In this document: piece after piece, positions 33,504 through 40,625 of the stretch
How the letters are laid out: every line of letters starts with the position of its first letter
Position numbering within the stretch: the first letter of the stretch is position 1
Made by a program: the position numbers and the translations under genes
Assembly (NCBI GenBank): GCA_019454165.1
Contig: CP075367.1
Coordinates: 1,020,179 to 1,084,178, forward strand
Source: Anaerolineales bacterium
GTDB taxonomy: Bacteria > Chloroflexota > Anaerolineae > Anaerolineales > UBA11579
Length of the DNA stretch: 64,000 nucleotides
Direction: 5' to 3'
Notes under the pieces: generated by a model
Databases searched by the model: none
What the model saw: the letters and a program-made list of their open reading frames with translations, nothing else
Told to the model about the DNA's origin: nothing

Positions 33504-34177
33504 CTGAGTTATTAGACAAGATCAAGTCAAGGGGATACTGGCAAGTCATCATCCGCCCTTCAACCTTCGTAGAAGATAAAATTTCGAACTTCAGTTCTTT
33601 ATTGCCTTTGATCCAAAGTAAAGCAGTCAAAATTCGGGGCTGGGACTTTCCTTATATAAGCAACCGCGATGACAAGAAGCTGGCTGTTAATTTTGTAGAG
33701 CAGGCGTTAGATTGGGAACACCATAAAGAAATCTGGCGCTTTTATCAGAGCGGTCAATTTATTCATGTTAAAGCAATGACCTTGGATTGGAGAGACGAGT
33801 CCACTTGGTGGCCGGCAGATGAACACTGGGCACCAAAAACCCAACTTGGTGTTGCTGATACTACCTTAACTTTATACGAAATATTTGAGCTAGCTTCTCG
33901 ACTTGCGTTTTCTGATGCAGGCGATAGTTCCATGGAAATTGACATACTGATAAGTGGATTAGGGGGCAGGACACTGTACATTGATGCACCAAACAAGAAC
34001 TCATTTTTAAGGCCTAAAGTTGGCCACCTTGAGGACTTCCCCATTAGAGTGACTGTTCCAAAAGTGGACCTTAGCACCTCTGTAAAGGACCTGGCAGTTA
34101 GATACGCAAAAGAACTTTTTGCACGTTTCAACTGGGAAACTACTGATGAAATTGTTGCAAAGTTGCTTAATGTCTAA
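33500..34177 (+). CDS. Hypothetical partner of the AlbA_2 protein (element 2 cargo)
   Basis: This 225-residue protein is not recognised. It starts inside the stop of the AlbA_2 gene (ATGA), so the two are translationally coupled and probably act together. It begins LLDKIKSRGYWQVIIRPSTF and has aromatic-rich central segments (FIHVKAMTLDWRDESTWWPADEHW) and a helical C-terminus. No catalytic motif was identified and no membrane segment is present. The pair is AT-rich and is the only cargo of the element. Confidence 0.65.
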   Translation: MTELLDKIKSRGYWQVIIRPSTFVEDKISNFSSLLPLIQSKAVKIRGWDFPYISNRDDKKLAVNFVEQALDWEHHKEIWRFYQSGQFIHVKAMTLDWRDESTWWPADEHWAPKTQLGVADTTLTLYEIFELASRLAFSDAGDSSMEIDILISGLGGRTLYIDAPNKNSFLRPKVGHLEDFPIRVTVPKVDLSTSVKDLAVRYAKELFARFNWETTDEIVAKLLNV

Positions 34178-34230
34178 AAGCTAGTTTTCGTTTTACTTCC
34201 TTCATCACTTGCATTCCTCTATCAAGCGAA

Positions 34231-34256
34231 AAGTGCACCTCACGGGTGTGCTTTTT
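34231..34256 (+). terminator. Probable terminator of the cargo operon
   Basis: AAGTGCACC/GGTGTGCTT stem (with two wobble pairs), followed by TTTT. Confidence 0.55.
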
Positions 34257-34476
34257 GCCACTTTTTGCCATTCTCCGTTCGGGTGCAATCCGGGTGCTGG
34301 TAGAAACAGTTGCTGTTAAGGTTTTAGCTTTTATTGGCTGAATTTTGTCTATAAAAGTTGTATTTCCAGACGTCTTAGACTCACAATTCAAGACTCAAGG
34401 AAATTATGAATCAACCAATCCCCTAGCGTGAAACTGCTCCATTTGCAGAAGCCCTTGTCTTTCCTGGCTGATGTGT

Positions 34477-34495
34477 GGTGCAACCGGGTGCAACC
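34477..34495. repeat. 19-base direct repeat, copy 2 (candidate arm site of element 2)
   Basis: Identical to 30995-31013. A degenerate version (GGGTGCAATCCGGGTGC) lies near 34279-34295. The 34257-34596 spacer otherwise carries the ATTTACTCGTA end motif at 34536-34546. Confidence 0.55.
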
Positions 34496-34596
34496 CCGAT
34501 AGACAGAGTGGAAATTATGGTGTCTATTTGAACGGATTTACTCGTATTTTTGGGTCAAGTCAGAGCCTTCCCTCTGCATCCTCCTCCTTGATGTAA

Positions 34597-34651
34597 ACTT
34601 AAAATCCTCCGAGGGCAACCTCTTGTGGGTTCGATTCCCACCCGAGCTACT
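34597..34651. repeat. attR of element 2 (displaced 3' part of tRNA-Leu)
   Basis: A perfect 55-base copy of 30881-30935. It contains the anticodon 3' arm, variable arm, T arm and 3' acceptor strand but no 5' half, so it is not a functional tRNA. Confidence 0.92.
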
Positions 34652-34665
34652 TTTGTACTAGTCTC

Positions 34666-34694
34666 TTGACAAATGTATCCATGTTGGATACATT
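34666..34694 (+). promoter_or_regulatory. Promoter overlapped by a perfect 21-base palindromic operator
   Basis: TTGACA (34666-34671) and a weak -10 TACATT (34689-34694, 17-base spacing) flank ATGTATCCA-TGT-TGGATACAT (34673-34693). The arms are perfect 9-base inverted repeats lying exactly between and over the promoter boxes, as expected for a dimeric repressor site. It drives the 34729 gene. Confidence 0.65.
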
Positions 34695-34728
34695 GACTCT
34701 AGCCTGTTTGCCCTGCAGCGGAGGCTAG

Positions 34729-35580
34729 ATGCCTAAACAATTGCTTCGTTTACTCACCACCCTGATCGTTTTGCTGGCAGCTATGGTGTACCCGTATCTC
34801 CCGGGACGCTATGACGCCAACGCGGTCGCACTTTCCACAGTGGTTCAAGTTTTTAGCATTGCGGGCATGCTTTTAGTGCCGATCGGCGTCTTGTGGCTGG
34901 CATACGCGGCCCGCCTGCTCTCCAAGAACCGCAGCGAGGGTAGCCAGGCCGCCGCAAGGCGGCGGTTTGCTGTGGTTGCCCTGGTGGCCTGCGTACCGGT
35001 CGCTTTGCTCACGGCGTTGGCCGCCTTTGCCACCGGCGGCATGCTGCTCGGTCTTGTTGTGCTGGCTGGCTTTGTCCTGCTCCTGGCCCGCCAACGGCGG
35101 CGCCTCCAGCAACCGCAACCCGGCTTTGATGCCACACCGCTGGCCTTGCTGCTCCCGGGCATCTTGCTGCTGGCCCAGCTTGGGCTGGCAGGCCCGCTGA
35201 CCGAGTTTAGCCGCAACCGCGCCATCGCCAACAGCGCCGAGATGCTGCGCGACATCGAAGCCTACCGCGCCCAGAATGGCAGCTATCCGGGCAGCCTGGC
35301 GGCGGTGTGGCACGATTACGCGCCTGGCGTTGCGGGAATTGCCAAGTATCACTATGTTGCCGCCGGAGACGGGTTCAATCTATTCTTTGAGCAGCCCCTC
35401 TTCATCCTCGATAACTTTGGAGCGCGCGAATTTGTGGTCTACAACCCCTTGGGCCAGCACAGCATGATCAGCCATGATTCGTGGATCCTGCTCTTGAGCC
35501 CAAGCCGCGTGCTGGCTACCCAAGGCTGGTTCCAGGTCAATGATGCAGGCGGCGGTTGGCGCTATTTTTGGTTTGATTGA
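34729..35580 (+). CDS. Hypothetical membrane protein with pseudopilin-like C-terminal domain
   Basis: A 283-residue protein. Four hydrophobic helices (about residues 8-25, 38-60, 80-112, 135-155) precede an external domain of about 120 residues. The linker FSRNRAIANSAEMLRDIEAYRAQNGSYPGSLAAV resembles the helix-to-domain region of type II pseudopilins, where such a long helix is followed by a small beta sheet. No conserved catalytic residues were seen. It is expressed from a TTGACA promoter under a putative repressor. The function is unknown. Confidence 0.65.
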   Translation: MPKQLLRLLTTLIVLLAAMVYPYLPGRYDANAVALSTVVQVFSIAGMLLVPIGVLWLAYAARLLSKNRSEGSQAAARRRFAVVALVACVPVALLTALAAFATGGMLLGLVVLAGFVLLLARQRRRLQQPQPGFDATPLALLLPGILLLAQLGLAGPLTEFSRNRAIANSAEMLRDIEAYRAQNGSYPGSLAAVWHDYAPGVAGIAKYHYVAAGDGFNLFFEQPLFILDNFGAREFVVYNPLGQHSMISHDSWILLLSPSRVLATQGWFQVNDAGGGWRYFWFD

Positions 35581-35593
35581 GAAGCGCCCATGC

Positions 35594-35599
35594 TATAAT
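35594..35599 (+). promoter_or_regulatory. -10 box of the aspS leader transcript
   Basis: A perfect TATAAT lies 6 bases before ATG 35606. A TTTGAT -35 at 35572-35577 (16-base spacing) lies within the end of the preceding gene. The transcript should begin at or near the leader ATG. Confidence 0.65.
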
Positions 35600-35605
35600 C
35601 CCAGC

Positions 35606-35689
35606 ATGTTCCAACCCATCGTTGTGGACAACAATAATCTGGACAATAACCCCCAACGGGCGGGAGGCCCCTGCCTGGCGGTTCGTTAG
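35606..35689 (+). CDS. aspS leader peptide (27 residues, Asp/Asn-rich)
   Basis: A short frame between the promoter and the attenuator of aspS. Residues 6-15 read VVDNNNLDNN: two Asp and five Asn codons within eight positions. It ends at TAG 35687-35689, 18 bases before the terminator stem. Stalling at Asp/Asn codons would leave 35657-35666 free to pair with 35704-35713 and block the terminator. It resembles classical amino-acid leader peptides, but no such leader for aspS is known to me. Confidence 0.65.
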   Translation: MFQPIVVDNNNLDNNPQRAGGPCLAVR

Positions 35690-35740
35690 GTCCGCCTGGT
35701 TGGCTCTCGCCCGGTGCGCTCGCACCGGGCGTTTTTGTTT
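35657..35740 (+). promoter_or_regulatory. Transcription attenuator of aspS
   Basis: The terminator stem is CGCCCGGTGC (35708-35717) with GCACCGGGCG (35722-35731), loop GCTC, then TTTTTGTTT. A competing antiterminator pairs CGGGCGGGAG (35657-35666) with CTCTCGCCCG (35704-35713), 10 bp with one G-U, and consumes the left terminator arm. The upstream strand lies within the leader peptide frame. Confidence 0.65.
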
Positions 35741-35770
35741 GGATAGACTTGCGGAATAATTAGGAGCACT

Positions 35771-37552
35771 ATGTTCAAGACCCATACCTGTGGTGAACTG
35801 CGCGCCGAGCACAGCGGACAAGCCGTCACGCTGGCCGGCTGGGTGCACCGCCGCCGTGACCACGGCGGGCTTACCTTCATTGACCTGCGTGACCGCTTCG
35901 GCCTGGTCCAGATCGTCACCGACCCGGAGAAGGCGCCCGAGGCCCACGCCGCCTTTGAACCTGTGCGCAGCGAGTGGGTGCTGCAGGTCACCGGTGTGGT
36001 GCGCGCCCGCCCTGAGGGCATGCAGAACGCCGAGCTGGCCACCGGCCAGATCGAAGTGGCCGTGACCGAGCTCAAGGTGCTCAACCAGGCCAAGCCGGTG
36101 CCCTTCGCCATCAACAAAGACGAAGAGGTGGACGAGAACGCCCGCCTCAAGTACCGCTATCTCGACCTGCGCCGTGAGCGCATGCAGGGCAACATCATCC
36201 TGCGCCACAAGATCGTCAAGTTCATCCGTGATTACATGGACAAGGAAGGCTTCCTCGAGATCGAGACGCCGATCCTGTTCAAGACCACGCCAGAGGGGGC
36301 GCGCGACTACCTGGTGCCCTCGCGCGTCCACGCCGGCGAGTTCTACGCGCTGCCGCAGTCGCCGCAACAGCTCAAGCAGTTGCTCATGGTGGCCGGCATG
36401 GAACGTTACTTCCAGATCGCCCGCTGCTTCCGTGACGAAGACCTGCGCGGCGACCGCCAGCCCGAGTTCACCCAGCTCGACATCGAGATGTCGTTCGTGC
36501 AGCGTGAAGACGTGATGGATCTGATGGAGCGCATGTACACCGCCATGATCAAAGAATTGCTGCCGGGCAAGCGCCTGCTCTCTGAGCCCTGGCCGCGCCT
36601 CACCTACAAAGAGTCGATGGCGCGCTTCGGCAAAGACAACCCGGACATGCGCTATGGCATGGAGTTACAAGACCTGACCGAGTGGGCCGCGGGCAGCGGC
36701 TTCAAAGTCTTCGAGGATGCGGTGGCAAGCGGCGGCCATGTGCGCGGCATCAACGCCAAGGGCATGGGCGGCGCCAGCCGCAAAGAGATCGACGCGCTGA
36801 CCGACTACGTAAAGCAGTTCAAGGCCAAGGGCCTGGCCTGGCTGGCCGTCGCCAGCGAGGGCGAGGATCGCTCCTCGTTCATCAAGTTCCTCAGCCCCGA
36901 GGGTTTGGCCGCGCTCAAAGGCGCCATGGGCGCCGAGCCCGGCGATCTGCTGCTCTTCGTGGCTGACCAGCCGGCCGTGGTGTTCGACACCCTCGGCCGC
37001 CTGCGCGTGCACCTGGCCGAGCAGCTCAAGCTGGCCGACCCGGACCTGCTGGCTTTCTGCTGGGTGATCGATTTCCCGTTCGCCTTCTGGAACGAGGAGG
37101 AGCAGCGCTGGGACCCCAGCCAGCATCTGTTCACCTCGCCCATGCCGGAGGATATTGACCTGATCGAGAAAGACCCGGCCAACATGCGCGGCACCCAGTA
37201 CGACATGGTGCTCAACAACACCGAGGTGGCCGGCGGCTCGATTCGCATTCATGACCGCGCCCTGCAATCGCGCATCTTCAAGCTCATCGGCTTGAGCGAG
37301 GACGTGGCGCAGGAGCGCTTCGGCCATATGCTGGAAGCCTTCGAGTACGGCGCGCCGCCGCACGGCGGCATCGCCTCGGGCATTGACCGCCTGGCCATGA
37401 TCCTGGCCGACGAGGACAGCATCCGCGAGGTCATCGCCTTCCCCAAGAACCAGGCTGCCCGCGATGTGATGGCCGATGCGCCATCGCCCACCGAGGAGCG
37501 CCAGCTCAAAGAGCTGCACATCAAGGTCGACGCACCCAAGAAACCCGAATAA
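35771..37552 (+). CDS. aspS: Aspartyl-tRNA synthetase (probably non-discriminating)
   Basis: A 593-residue bacterial-type class II enzyme. An OB-fold anticodon domain (1-105) is followed by motif 1, the catalytic core with motif 2 ([26 protein letters not shown], seen as [12 protein letters not shown]), a GAD insertion domain (about 290-420) and motif 3 ([11 protein letters not shown]). His31 in RRRDHGG and Gly83 in RPEG are the residues found in non-discriminating bacterial AspRS, where Leu and Lys mark Asp-only enzymes. It would then charge both tRNA-Asp and tRNA-Asn, the latter corrected by GatCAB. A GGAG ribosome site lies 5 bases upstream. Expression is probably controlled by the leader/attenuator. 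Confidence 0.95.
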   Translation: MFKTHTCGELRAEHSGQAVTLAGWVHRRRDHGGLTFIDLRDRFGLVQIVTDPEKAPEAHAAFEPVRSEWVLQVTGVVRARPEGMQNAELATGQIEVAVTELKVLNQAKPVPFAINKDEEVDENARLKYRYLDLRRERMQGNIILRHKIVKFIRDYMDKEGFLEIETPILFKTTPEGARDYLVPSRVHAGEFYALPQSPQQLKQLLMVAGMERYFQIARCFRDEDLRGDRQPEFTQLDIEMSFVQREDVMDLMERMYTAMIKELLPGKRLLSEPWPRLTYKESMARFGKDNPDMRYGMELQDLTEWAAGSGFKVFEDAVASGGHVRGINAKGMGGASRKEIDALTDYVKQFKAKGLAWLAVASEGEDRSSFIKFLSPEGLAALKGAMGAEPGDLLLFVADQPAVVFDTLGRLRVHLAEQLKLADPDLLAFCWVIDFPFAFWNEEEQRWDPSQHLFTSPMPEDIDLIEKDPANMRGTQYDMVLNNTEVAGGSIRIHDRALQSRIFKLIGLSEDVAQERFGHMLEAFEYGAPPHGGIASGIDRLAMILADEDSIREVIAFPKNQAARDVMADAPSPTEERQLKELHIKVDAPKKPE

Positions 37553-37554
37553 AC

Positions 37555-37583
37555 AAAGGCCGAGCATACGCTCGGCCTTTTTG
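37555..37583 (+). terminator. Intrinsic terminator of aspS
   Basis: An 11-bp stem AAAGGCCGAGC/GCTCGGCCTTT with loop ATAC is followed by TTTG. Confidence 0.9.
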
Positions 37584-37597
37584 TTCCCCCAAATGTG

Positions 37598-37968
37598 TCA
37601 TTCTGACCGGGTGAATACATCGGCTTAGATTAATATCGCCCCTGTAAGGTTAGAGAATCGCCACTCTTTAACCTTGGCATGCTATAAAGAATCAACCCGC
37701 TGTGCTGCTCAATAGACGGGCTTGCAGCCTCGAGCTTTAGAACCAACACAAGTAGATTGGGCTCGACTTCCAGAACAGTTGCAACAAACCGTGTGTTCCC
37801 CCACGGGCTTTCGGAGCGAGACCAGCTTGACCCTTTGGGTTCTTACTCCCGCTGCACGCCCAAGCTTTACGGGCAACACAGCGGGTTTTATTCCCAAACG
37901 TGTCATTCCGAGCGGGTACTAAAGTCATCACCAGATCGCCGAACCCGCATCAGCGAGGAATCCTTATT
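37598..37968. repeat. Family A-like repeat ends around a 194-base segment with 11-base inverted ends
   Basis: GTGTCATTCTGACCGGGT (37595 region) and GTGTCATTCCGAGCGGGT...GCGAGGAATCC (37903-37968) are repeat units. Between them 37694-37887 begins AACCCGCTGTG and ends with its exact inverse CACAGCGGGTT, like a small non-autonomous insertion. No gene is supported in 37584-38022. Confidence 0.5.
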
Positions 37969-38022
37969 GAGTTATCTTCTATGCTGAGCAAACTAAAAAC
38001 TCAGTTGTAGTCGCACTGAAGT

Positions 38023-38676
38023 TCACTCCCCGCTGCGCCGCTCCGGCACCACATAGATCAGCGGCAAACTGACCAGAGTCACCGCGTACTTCACCAGCAA
38101 GTTCACCACAAAGATGCCCCATACCGTGGCCCACGGCAGCACGCCGCCGAAGGCGCCCACAGCGAAGATGATGTTGTCCACCGGCACGCTCAGGCTGTTG
38201 CTCACCAGCACCCGCGCCCACTGGTAACGGCGCGTGATGCGCGTCACGAACAGATGGTACAGCTCCGTATCCAGCAGCTCGCTCACCACCTCGGCGGCGA
38301 TGGAGGCCAGGGTGATGCGCCACACCGGCGCCAGCACGGCGGCGAACTCGGCGCCGAGCCCCCAGCTGGCATCGCTGGGGAACGCCGCCGCCCACACCAG
38401 GTAGGCTGCCATCAGCAGGTTGATGGCGCCGGCCGCCACCACCAGCGTGCGGGCTACCTGGCGGCCCAGCAGCTTGTGCACCAGGTCGCGTAGGGTGAAG
38501 GTGATCGGGTAGATGAAGGTGCCCATGTCGACCGCCAGGCTGCCCAGCGCCGGCAGGGTCAGCACGCCGATCTTGACGCTAGCCACGTCCGAGAGCATCT
38601 GGGCGGCGATATAGGCCGAGATCACCAGAACGGCGGCGCGGGGGAGGGTGGGAACAACTGAAGCGTTCTTCGTCAT
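38023..38676 (-). CDS. Queuosine precursor transporter (YhhQ/VUT family)
   Basis: A 217-residue protein with six hydrophobic helices. Family blocks include VISAYIAAQMLSDVASVKI, FIYPITFTLRDLVHKLLG and VDNIIFAVGAFGGVLPW, typical of COG1738 transporters that import queuine, preQ0 or preQ1. It supplies the tRNA anticodon modification queuosine. No preQ1 riboswitch core was found in the upstream leader. The start is fixed by the family N-terminus. Confidence 0.88.
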   Translation of the reverse strand: MTKNASVVPTLPRAAVLVISAYIAAQMLSDVASVKIGVLTLPALGSLAVDMGTFIYPITFTLRDLVHKLLGRQVARTLVVAAGAINLLMAAYLVWAAAFPSDASWGLGAEFAAVLAPVWRITLASIAAEVVSELLDTELYHLFVTRITRRYQWARVLVSNSLSVPVDNIIFAVGAFGGVLPWATVWGIFVVNLLVKYAVTLVSLPLIYVVPERRSGE

Positions 38677-38810
38677 AGTTCTCCTGACAGTGATGAGTGA
38701 GCAGTGAGAAGTGAGCAGGTTGTACGTATTCGGCTTGTTGCCACCAATCTCAGATCTCCGATCTCGGTTTTCCTGATTACGGCCTACTCCTCACTGCTCA
38801 CCTTGCCTTC

Positions 38811-38898
38811 GCATTAAAAATAAACGAGAACGCGCAGTTCTCGCCGCAGTTTTGATAAGCCGGGTGCGCTGCTACCGGCGCAGCCAATCGGCTGCACG
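38811..38898 (-). ncRNA. Possible small RNA, minus strand
   Basis: A minus-strand TATAAT (plus ATTATAAT near 38903) is followed by GCAGCCGATTGGCTGC, GCCGG...CCGGC and a terminal hairpin CGAGAAC-TGCGC-GTTCTCG (38825-38843) with a U-rich tail. No gene lies on this strand here. It is only a structural suggestion. The same palindromic TATAAT can serve the plus-strand gene at 38932. Confidence 0.3.
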
Positions 38899-38931
38899 AA
38901 ACATTATAATCTCAGCCTCGTTGTCCTTCAT

Positions 38932-39282
38932 ATGAATACGCCTACACCCCTCTCAAAGCAGTCTTGTGTTCCCTGCCGCGGGGACGAGCCGACCCTGACC
39001 GGGCCGGAGATCGAGGCCAAGCTGCCCATGGTGCCCGAGTGGCAAGTCGCCACCGTGGGCAACGTGCCGCGCCTGCGCCGCAGCTTCCGCTTCGATGATT
39101 TCGTCTCGGCCCTGGTCTTCACCCAGCAGGTCGGCGAGCTGGCCGAAGCGCAGGGCCACCATCCCGTGCTGCGCACGGAATGGGGCCGGGTGCGCGTGGA
39201 CTGGTGGACCCACAAGATCAACGGGCTGCACAACAATGATTTCGTGATGGCCGCCAAGACAGACGAGTTGTTCGGCAGCTAA
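38932..39282 (+). CDS. 4a-hydroxytetrahydrobiopterin dehydratase
   Basis: A 116-residue pterin-4a-carbinolamine dehydratase (PhhB/DCoH family). The catalytic motif region is AEAQGHHPVLRTEWGRVRVDWWTHKINGLHNNDF, containing HH-x-P near residue 80 and the later W-T-H. The N-terminus is slightly longer than usual, with a CVPCRGDEPTL segment typical of the family. It recycles pterin cofactor or acts in molybdopterin-related metabolism in bacteria without a hydroxylase. Its stop overlaps the next start. Confidence 0.93.
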   Translation: MNTPTPLSKQSCVPCRGDEPTLTGPEIEAKLPMVPEWQVATVGNVPRLRRSFRFDDFVSALVFTQQVGELAEAQGHHPVLRTEWGRVRVDWWTHKINGLHNNDFVMAAKTDELFGS

Positions 39283-40547
39283 TGCTTCAGCCGCGGCTCG
39301 CCAGCCTTCTATTCATCTGTCTTGCGCTGGCGCTGGCCGCCTGCCAGCCCCTGCCCGCCGTCTCGATCACGCCCCCGGCGCGCCTGCCCACCTATACCCC
39401 GTTCGCCTTCTCCAGCCTGTATGGGCAGCTGGTGCCCACCTACACGCCCACCGCCCAGTTCACGCCCACACCCACCTTGCCGCCGGCGTTGAGCGGTGAG
39501 AGCATCCCCATCCACTTGTTCTGCACGCAGAGCGGTCCTCTGGGCGAGCTGGCCGCCGCCCGCGCCGCCGCCTTCGAGGCGGCGGTGGCGGCCCACAACG
39601 CGGCCGGCGGCATCCAGGGCGCCCAGATGGCGCTGCAAGTCACTGACCTCGGCGCGGCGGATGACCCGGCCGAGCTGGCTGAGGATGCCTTGGCCGCCTC
39701 GGGCGCGTCGCTGGCGGTGCTATGCGACGTGGCCAGCGAAGCCGCCCTGGCCGAGCTGCTCGGCCGGCGGCGCATCCCGGCCATCACGCTCGGCGCGTTC
39801 GCCCAGCGCCGCGGCAGCCTGTACGGCATCGAGCCGCCGCCGGACGAAGCGCTGGCCTATCTGCTCCAGACCCTGCGCGGCAGATGGGGCGAGTACAAGC
39901 CCACCAGCGCCGGCAACGCCCTGCGTCTGGCCGTCTTCAGCTGGCCGGAGACGCTGGCTGGCGCGGCGGTGACCGATGACCTGGCCGATTTCGCTGAGGT
40001 GCAGGGCGTGCAGCTGGTGCTGCAAACTGAGTACGAGCCGCGCCTGGATCTCAATGTCTACGACTCGCTCTTCGCCCTGCGGGATGAGCACGCCAACATC
40101 ATCTATGTCAATGCCGATTCGTATGGGCTGGCCTATGTGCTCAACGGGCTGTCTCACCTGGGGCTGCGCAGCCGCTTCGTGGTCGCCGCGCCGGCTGCGG
40201 CCTATGAGCCGGTGCTGTACACCTACCTGGCCGATGATACGTTTGCCGAAGGGCTGTACCTGGTCTCGGCCTGGGACTATACGCCGCAGAACTGGGAGCA
40301 GCTGCATATGCAATCGGCCCTGGCCCTGGCGGAGGATGCGCTGGCCCGCGCCCTGCAAGCTGGCGGCGGCCCGGCCGCGCTGACGCCGGCTGCCGTGGCG
40401 CAGGCCCTGCAGGCTGCGCCCTTCGGCCCGTTGGATTTTGCGGGCGGGGCGCGCTGGCCTGCCCAGCTGGCGCTGTGGCAGGTGGGCGCCGCGCCCGGCC
40501 AGCTGACCCGCATGGCCGAGCCGGCCGCGTTGCCAGAGCTGCCCTAG
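39282..40547 (+). CDS. Type 1 periplasmic-binding lipoprotein (branched-chain amino acid type)
   Basis: A 421-residue lipoprotein with signal LLFICLALALAACQ. A short TYTPT/FTPTPT linker (about residues 35-65) precedes a Leu/Ile/Val-binding-like two-lobed domain: FEAAVAAHNAAGGIQGAQMALQVTD, then AVLCDVASEAALAELL and FAEGLYLVSAWDY. No permease or ATPase genes are adjacent, so the partner transporter is elsewhere or the protein acts as a sensor. It is translationally coupled to the dehydratase gene (TAATG). Confidence 0.82.
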   Translation: MLQPRLASLLFICLALALAACQPLPAVSITPPARLPTYTPFAFSSLYGQLVPTYTPTAQFTPTPTLPPALSGESIPIHLFCTQSGPLGELAAARAAAFEAAVAAHNAAGGIQGAQMALQVTDLGAADDPAELAEDALAASGASLAVLCDVASEAALAELLGRRRIPAITLGAFAQRRGSLYGIEPPPDEALAYLLQTLRGRWGEYKPTSAGNALRLAVFSWPETLAGAAVTDDLADFAEVQGVQLVLQTEYEPRLDLNVYDSLFALRDEHANIIYVNADSYGLAYVLNGLSHLGLRSRFVVAAPAAAYEPVLYTYLADDTFAEGLYLVSAWDYTPQNWEQLHMQSALALAEDALARALQAGGGPAALTPAAVAQALQAAPFGPLDFAGGARWPAQLALWQVGAAPGQLTRMAEPAALPELP

Positions 40548-40558
40548 CCACACTTCTT

Positions 40559-40616
40559 AACCACAAAGCCACAAAGAAGTCCTTAAAAACTTTGTGTTCT
40601 TTGTGGCTTTGTGGTT
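40559..40616. terminator. Perfect 19-base inverted repeat between convergent genes
   Basis: AACCACAAAGCCACAAAGA and its exact inverse are separated by 20 bases. There is no T-run, but the position between convergent genes suggests a bidirectional stop. The ACCACAAAG text is also known as a dispersed intergenic repeat. Confidence 0.6.
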
Positions 40617-40625
40617 CCAGCTTTT

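Larger units (their letters stand above)
30881..34651. mobile_element. Element 2: integrative element in tRNA-Leu, rep/xis-deleted relative of element 1
   Basis: About 3.8 kb between perfect 55-base att repeats. It has an integrase next to the tRNA, a 14-codon remnant of rep (32228-32272), a conserved nick-site-like hairpin (32303-32326) and two co-transcribed cargo genes on the opposite strand. Composition is AT-richer than the flanks in the cargo half. The sequence upstream of int matches element 1, then jumps directly to the rep start, so xis and the body of rep are missing. Excision would need help from elsewhere, for example element 1. Confidence 0.85.

Noticed and set aside
34597-34651. 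A second tRNA-Leu gene at 34.6 kb
   Set aside because: Only the 3' part is present, with no 5' acceptor or D arm before it.
35640-35740. T-box riboswitch upstream of aspS
   Set aside because: The leader is too short, and neither the T-box sequence nor a specifier hairpin is visible. A peptide-based attenuator fits better.
38677-38931. preQ1 riboswitch upstream of the queuosine precursor transporter
   Set aside because: No recognisable preQ1 aptamer core (short C-rich loop hairpin with A-rich tail) near the start on the minus strand.
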